From assembly GCF_023065955.2 (NCBI RefSeq), contig NW_026622770.1:1-64000 (forward strand): 64,000 bases of DNA, written 5' to 3'. This DNA comes from Ursus arctos. Its lineage: Eukaryota > Chordata > Mammalia > Carnivora > Ursidae. The number at the start of each line of letters is the position of its first letter. The stretch's first letter is position 1. Positions 63,573-64,000 of this stretch are shown here, piece by piece. The notes under the pieces were generated by a model, which searched no databases, was not told where the DNA came from, and worked only from the letters and a program-made list of their open reading frames with translations. A program made the position numbers and the translations under genes.

Positions 63573-64000
63573 TTGTGTACCCCTGCTCACCCATAGCGCA
63601 CGTGGGGGAAATAACTCAAGGAAGCTGACAGCTCACTGCACACTGAAGTCTCTGGGCTGCCTGATTCCCACTGGGGTATGTACAGGTGCGATACCTATTG
63701 TGTTCGTATTGCGGTTAGATGATTAACCTGTGACAAGGTCTGTGGTCATCCTCACGACTGGAAACTAGGGGAAGCTCTCCGTGCATTTTTTATTATCTGC
63801 TTTGCGGTTTGGAATGTGCTTAGATAGGCCATGTTTCGTAAGTCATCCCTGTTTTACTTCTGCTGGTAAACGTGCTATACAGAATCCCTCTCCTTGTACC
63901 CTTTCCACAACTATTTTGCATGATCAGAGCTGTTAGTGTCGTGTCGCCAAACACACTGTGACACACACTTTTGAAGGGGGGATGTTTGCGATGATCTGCA
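23084..64000 (+). CDS. TANGO1/cTAGE5 (MIA3/MIA2)-like gene, multi-exon, 3' end outside window
   Basis: Reconstructed exons give a phase-consistent frame of 382 codons before a tandem array and ten 79-codon modules within it. Residues 1-22 are a hydrophobic leader. A membrane exon spans 23-66, coiled-coil exons about 67-300, and a proline-rich region starts at about 323. The membrane exon ends IWRTVLA (human TANGO1: LWRTVLV), and a later stretch reads [12 protein letters not shown] (TANGO1: IATHEKKAHENW). TANGO1 and cTAGE5 sit at ER exit sites and link bulky cargo such as procollagen to Sec23/24. The luminal SH3-like domain is not seen, and the coiled-coil part is much shorter than in TANGO1. 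Unlike the intronless CTAGE retrocopies, this copy keeps introns, so it arose by DNA duplication. No stop occurs in the inferred frame. Expression is not proven. Confidence 0.8.
23186..23396 (-). mobile_element. Can-SINE in intron 1, with target duplication
   Basis: T-tract, 'agatttgatttatttgagag', and head 'ctgagccacccaggtgcccc'. The duplication GTGTCTTCCTTC flanks it (23174-23185 and 23409-23420), with a few extra bases before the right copy. It lies only about 35 bp past the exon 1 donor. Confidence 0.92.
23988..24190 (+). mobile_element. Can-SINE, bear-like subtype, in intron 1
   Basis: Head 'gggcgcctgagtagcgcagt', body 'gggctcctccgctatgagcc', and an A-tail. It is bounded by the target duplication AAAAAGTGAAATGTCC (23971-23986 and the copy ending at 24202). 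It is close to intact. Confidence 0.94.
25398..25575 (+). mobile_element. Older Can-SINE in intron 1
   Basis: Recognisable from 'atcccagggtcctgggattg', 'ctgctcagaggcagtcggct' and 'tttcaaataaataaatgcaa', with a diverged head. No clear target duplication remains. Confidence 0.85.
26543..26674 (+). CDS. Exon 2: membrane-anchor exon
   Basis: Acceptor 'atgttatttcag' and donor 'cgct|gtaagt' bound 44 codons, phase 0 at both ends. The segment [20 protein letters not shown] is a transmembrane helix, followed by RTVLA. It aligns residue by residue with the TANGO1/cTAGE5 membrane exon (VVAALP..., then LWRTVLV). This is the strongest single family marker before the array. In TANGO1 this region contains a membrane-embedded hairpin plus the transmembrane helix at the ER exit-site rim. 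Confidence 0.88.
26829..28001 (-). mobile_element. 5'-truncated LINE-1 in intron 2, perfect 18-bp target duplication
   Basis: The minus strand carries the ORF2 C-terminal part, with frame pieces at 27943-27386 and 27379-27137, and a 3' UTR with T-rich tail (26829-26880). The target duplication AAATAGTTTTAAATTTCT is exact at 26811-26828 and 28002-28019, so the limits are certain. It inserted beside or into older LINE-1 sequence. Confidence 0.97.
28050..29700 (-). mobile_element. Old LINE-1 with internal deletions, including 5' UTR
   Basis: About 28050-28215 matches an old LINE-1 3' end (agtttcaggtgtacaacatg). About 28220-28700 resembles the ORF2 endonuclease region. About 29080-29690 resembles the 5' UTR of old mammalian LINE-1s ('cccatcaaaggcattcttga' and 'tgccctgtaaggttgtgttg'). 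Much of ORF2 is missing, so an element near full length has collapsed to about 1.6 kb. Boundaries are approximate. Confidence 0.7.
29701..30989. other. Intron 2 remainder, no further exon recognised
   Basis: AT-rich intronic sequence with a short TTCC-rich run at about 30523-30555. No additional family-like exon is seen before exon 3. Confidence 0.5.
30990..31011 (+). CDS. Exon 3: 22-nt micro-exon
   Basis: Between 'cttccactcttag' and 'g|gtaaga' lie 22 nt encoding IAPRQYE plus one base (phase 0 to 1). The position and length fit the short TANGO1 segment VKDRVYQ just after the membrane anchor. It is needed to bring exon 4 into frame, which supports it despite its size. Confidence 0.75.
31729..31926 (-). 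mobile_element. Can-SINE in intron 3, with target duplication
   Basis: Minus-strand copy ending 'gaggcacccaggtgcccc', flanked by AAGATGAGAGA at 31718-31728 and 31927-31937. Confidence 0.94.
32735..32823 (+). CDS. Exon 4: start of coiled coil
   Basis: Acceptor 'ttttctccttttag', donor 'gagaag|gtatca', 89 nt, phase 1 to 0. The residues [20 protein letters not shown] correspond to TANGO1 [20 protein letters not shown], a clear match. The heptad-like pattern is that of the first cytoplasmic coiled coil. Confidence 0.88.
33057..33134 (+). CDS. Exon 5: coiled coil
   Basis: Acceptor 'cgtatattttatag', donor 'ttgaag|gtaagg', 78 nt, phase 0 to 0. It encodes 26 mostly charged residues beginning [20 protein letters not shown], suited to the coiled-coil continuation. 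Confidence 0.82.
33190..33428 (-). mobile_element. Can-SINE with long (ATT)n tail, intron 5
   Basis: The tail has become a pure (ATT)n microsatellite (about 33193-33235). The rest is a diverged minus-strand SINE ending 'ccacccacgtgccct'. A near-perfect repeat of 'aagt(a/g)atgaattattatta' at 33182 and 33430 is the likely target duplication. Its right end is about 40 bp from the exon 6 acceptor. Confidence 0.88.
33472..33582 (+). CDS. Exon 6: coiled coil
   Basis: Acceptor 'tatgttttgttgaag' (weak pyrimidine tract), donor 'gacatg|gtaaga', 111 nt, phase 0 to 0. [20 protein letters not shown] followed by VKNEDM matches the TANGO1 stretch NLRVMLESEREQNVKNQDL. The weak acceptor lies next to the SINE, which may have altered its context. 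Confidence 0.85.
34172..34235 (+). CDS. Exon 7: coiled coil
   Basis: Acceptor 'atatccgtcttcaag', donor 'g|gtatgt', 64 nt, phase 0 to 1. It encodes an acidic stretch, [20 protein letters not shown]. No specific alignment is convincing, but phases fit exons 6 and 8. Confidence 0.75.
34404..34542 (+). CDS. Exon 8: second coiled-coil part
   Basis: Acceptor 'tcatcctttacag', donor 'ga|gtaagc', 139 nt, phase 1 to 2. [20 protein letters not shown] resembles the TANGO1 region around AAKAGLEDECKTLRQK. The jump suggests that several exons present in TANGO1 between the two coiled coils have been lost here. Confidence 0.82.
34543..36562 (+). other. Intron 8, with one extra exon-like ORF
   Basis: Mostly featureless. 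At 35397-35549 an ORF of exactly 51 codons is bounded by a good acceptor (ctattttcctcag) and a strong donor (ttg|gtaagt). It contains [18 protein letters not shown], coiled-coil-like in its first half. It is phase 0 while exons 8 and 9 meet in phase 2, so inclusion would create a stop within a few codons. It is either a decayed or skipped exon, or chance. Confidence 0.4.
36563..36664 (+). CDS. Exon 9: coiled coil
   Basis: Acceptor 'atacctttcccattttag', donor 'aa|gtgagt', 102 nt, phase 2 to 2. The residues [20 protein letters not shown] and following match the heptad region of cTAGE5/TANGO1 that ends in a TY(K/R) motif, here DKYK. Confidence 0.87.
37336..37396 (+). CDS. Exon 10: coiled-coil end
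   Basis: Acceptor 'attgtacctgacag', donor 'cgcaag|gtaacc', 61 nt, phase 2 to 0. [20 protein letters not shown] parallels TANGO1 [20 protein letters not shown]. Confidence 0.87.
37501..37536 (+). CDS. Exon 11: 36-nt exon, conserved family motif
   Basis: Acceptor 'gttggctttttcag', donor 'aattgg|gtaagt', phase 0 to 0. It encodes [12 protein letters not shown], aligned with IATHEKKAHENW of TANGO1, one of the most conserved stretches in the family. Confidence 0.9.
37616..37683 (+). CDS. Exon 12: after the coiled coil
   Basis: Acceptor 'gtttttctcccgcag', donor 'cacag|gtgtgc', 68 nt, phase 0 to 2. It encodes [20 protein letters not shown], matching [20 protein letters not shown] of TANGO1. Confidence 0.9.
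37807..37901 (+). CDS. Exon 13: link to proline-rich region
   Basis: Acceptor 'tttctctgtattcaag', donor 'agag|gtaggg', 95 nt, phase 2 to 1. It encodes [12 protein letters not shown] and ends SPPRR. The TANGO1 equivalent runs from HKLLELTQKMAML to NPPRRG. Confidence 0.87.
38650..38975 (+). repeat. Diverged forerunner of the array unit (exon B0 and flanks)
   Basis: This stretch is homologous but clearly diverged from the last part of each array unit: 'cctggtc-like ... ggtcagc(a/g)gagac', 'gctctg(t/c)(g/a)tct(a/g)gaa', then exon B. From about 38976 onward the sequence matches the units nearly exactly. The change from diverged to near-identical is abrupt, marking the left edge of the recently homogenised array. 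Confidence 0.8.
38840..38922 (+). CDS. Exon B0: first proline-region exon, diverged copy of exon B
   Basis: Acceptor 'tccatgcattctag', donor 'tacaag|gtaact', 83 nt, phase 1 to 0, the same size and phase as every exon B in the array. It encodes 28 residues starting [18 protein letters not shown]1 has RWSAEASGKPSP at the matching place, so B0 looks like the ancestral, non-amplified exon. Confidence 0.85.
39151..39263. repeat. Duplicated (GT)n block in unit 1
   Basis: Unit 1 carries two successive copies of 'gaaggatggcagaacactgt' each followed by a long GT run, whereas the other units have one copy with an inserted 'cac' (aacactcactgtg). This local duplication largely explains why unit 1 is about 55 bp longer. 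Equivalent single GT tracts lie near 41640, 44070, 46505, 48940, 51370, 53808, 56230, 58665, 61095 and 63525. Confidence 0.95.
40572..41398 (+). CDS. Unit 1 exon pair A1-B1 (79-residue proline-rich module)
   Basis: Exon A1 is 40572-40725 (acceptor 'cctgtctgtctgcag', donor 'tgtg|gtaaga', phase 0 to 1). Exon B1 is 41316-41398 (acceptor 'ctctgtctcttctag', donor 'gacaag|gtaaat', phase 1 to 0). A encodes 51 residues with [15 protein letters not shown] and LPLVPPPC; B encodes 28 ending KKDPEKDK. A resembles the PPP-rich TANGO1 stretch around [20 protein letters not shown]. Such PPP tracts bind Sec23 in TANGO1/cTAGE5. The module has six cysteines, unusual for such a tail. B1 differs from later copies by one synonymous change (GGT for GGC). 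Use in mature mRNA is inferred from splice sites and phase. Confidence 0.85.
43000..43826 (+). CDS. Unit 2 exon pair A2-B2
   Basis: Exon A2 is 43000-43153 and exon B2 43744-43826; splice sites are unchanged and the peptide is identical to module 1. Private bases of this unit include 'cttgctaac' near 42608 and 'catgggtag' near 42767, both intronic. Confidence 0.85.
45436..46262 (+). CDS. Unit 3 exon pair A3-B3
   Basis: Exon A3 is 45436-45589 and exon B3 46180-46262, peptide identical to the other modules. Private intronic bases: 'ctcacaactgg' (44302), 'gtttagtcc' (44599) and 'ttgctaatg' (45181). The A-B intron has 'gtttcacca' rather than the 'gtttgacca' of units 1, 2 and 4. Confidence 0.85.
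47870..48696 (+). CDS. Unit 4 exon pair A4-B4
   Basis: Exon A4 is 47870-48023 and exon B4 48614-48696. The unit looks mosaic: the A-B intron has 'gtttgacca' as in units 1-2 but then 'caggcgccc' and 'gggcttaat', as in units 6, 8, 9 and 10. This pattern suggests gene conversion or unequal exchange inside the intron. Confidence 0.85.
50300..51126 (+). CDS. Unit 5 exon pair A5-B5
   Basis: Exon A5 is 50300-50453 and exon B5 51044-51126. It shares with unit 7 only the variants 'cagaattcc' (49294) and 'taccatgag' (50541). One private base lies in 'gatacgtatt' (49104). Confidence 0.85.
52738..53564 (+). CDS. Unit 6 exon pair A6-B6
   Basis: Exon A6 is 52738-52891 and exon B6 53482-53564. It shares 'tacccgtgct' (51430) only with unit 8. 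A private change 'ctctaccac' lies at 52602. Confidence 0.85.
55162..55988 (+). CDS. Unit 7 exon pair A7-B7
   Basis: Exon A7 is 55162-55315 and exon B7 55906-55988. It carries the unit-5 variants plus private changes 'cgattcctc' (54831), 'attttgtgg' (55478) and 'tgttgctgt' (56034), the last just past exon B7. The coding sequence is unaffected. Confidence 0.85.
57596..58422 (+). CDS. Unit 8 exon pair A8-B8
   Basis: Exon A8 is 57596-57749 and exon B8 58340-58422. It carries the unit-6 variant 'tacccgtgct' (56288). Private intronic changes are 'ctcatgact' (56461) and 'gctttgata' (56528). Confidence 0.85.
60026..60852 (+). CDS. Unit 9 exon pair A9-B9
   Basis: Exon A9 is 60026-60179 and exon B9 60770-60852. 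The unit is the same length as unit 10 (2430) and nearly identical to it. One private base lies in 'ctctccatgc' (58915). Confidence 0.85.
62456..63282 (+). CDS. Unit 10 exon pair A10-B10, last in window
   Basis: Exon A10 is 62456-62609 and exon B10 63200-63282. B10 ends with an intact donor, so the transcript should continue beyond the window. Private intronic bases: 'gtttgctcc' (61619), 'cgttcttga' (61664) and 'caagtttgt' (61899). The 'gcgatgatct' variant (61558) is shared with the partial unit 11 (63988). Confidence 0.85.

Larger units (their letters stand above)
38976..64000 (+). repeat. Tandem array of ~2.43-kb units, ten complete plus a partial
   Basis: Head-to-tail units begin, at the same landmark (accgtgtcct), at 38976, 41461, 43889, 46325, 48759, 51189, 53627, 56051, 58485, 60915 and 63345. 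Their lengths are 2485, 2428, 2436, 2434, 2430, 2438, 2424, 2434, 2430 and 2430, and the eleventh is cut by the window edge. Units 2-10 differ by scattered single bases and by the length of one (GT)n tract about 180 bp from the start. Each unit contains intron, exon A, a 590-nt intron (A start to B start is 744 nt in all ten), exon B and the start of the next intron. No repeat-family element was recognised inside a unit, so this is a segmental tandem duplication of gene sequence. Confidence 0.98.

Noticed and set aside
38976..64000. Classical satellite or centromeric DNA
   Set aside because: Unit length, GC content and intact splice-bounded exons fit a gene-derived tandem duplication; no alpha-satellite or carnivore satellite motif seen.
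38976..64000. CRISPR or prokaryotic repeat system
   Set aside because: The sequence is mammalian and units are 2.4 kb with introns, with no short direct repeats and spacers.

Overview
The window is nuclear DNA of a placental mammal, very probably a caniform carnivore and possibly a bear. Carnivore tRNA-derived SINEs (Can-SINE/SINEC) occur in both orientations. Several have the 'ttatgggatcgagccccaca' and 'cctccgctatgagcctgctt' variant that I associate with bears. There are also several carnivore-type LINE-1 copies. No bacterial genes, CRISPR arrays or operons are present.

Layout. Positions 1-15440 are almost entirely mobile DNA: a decayed class I endogenous retrovirus pol remnant on the minus strand (1-1335), several SINEs, and four LINE-1 pieces or copies. 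One of these (9236-15437, minus) runs from 3' end to 5' UTR but has lost most of ORF1. Positions 15441-19269 are lower-repeat sequence. They hold an apparent terminal coding exon of an acyl-CoA synthetase medium-chain (ACSM) family gene with a stop codon and poly(A) signal (16576-16895), plus MIR relics. A 3.2-kb LINE-1 (19270-22520, plus) follows.

From about 23084 to the right edge lies one plus-strand, multi-exon gene of the TANGO1/cTAGE5 (MIA3/MIA2) family. These are endoplasmic-reticulum exit-site proteins that load large cargo into COPII carriers. I reconstruct a start exon with a hydrophobic leader, a membrane-anchor exon, eleven exons encoding a shortened coiled-coil region and its exit, and the first proline-region exon. 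All splice phases agree.

The most striking feature begins at 38976: a head-to-tail array of about 2.43-kb units, ten complete plus the start of an eleventh at the window edge. Each unit carries two exons of the same gene, exon A (154 nt) and exon B (83 nt), both with good splice signals. The pair adds 237 nt, exactly 79 codons, and is phase 0 at both ends, so every unit can be spliced in frame. The predicted protein would carry at least ten identical 79-residue proline- and cysteine-rich modules, each with two PPP tracts of the kind that in TANGO1/cTAGE5 bind Sec23. If transcribed in full, this is a TANGO1-like protein with a greatly expanded COPII-binding tail. The array shows signs of recent homogenisation and of a two-unit higher-order duplication, and it continues beyond the window.
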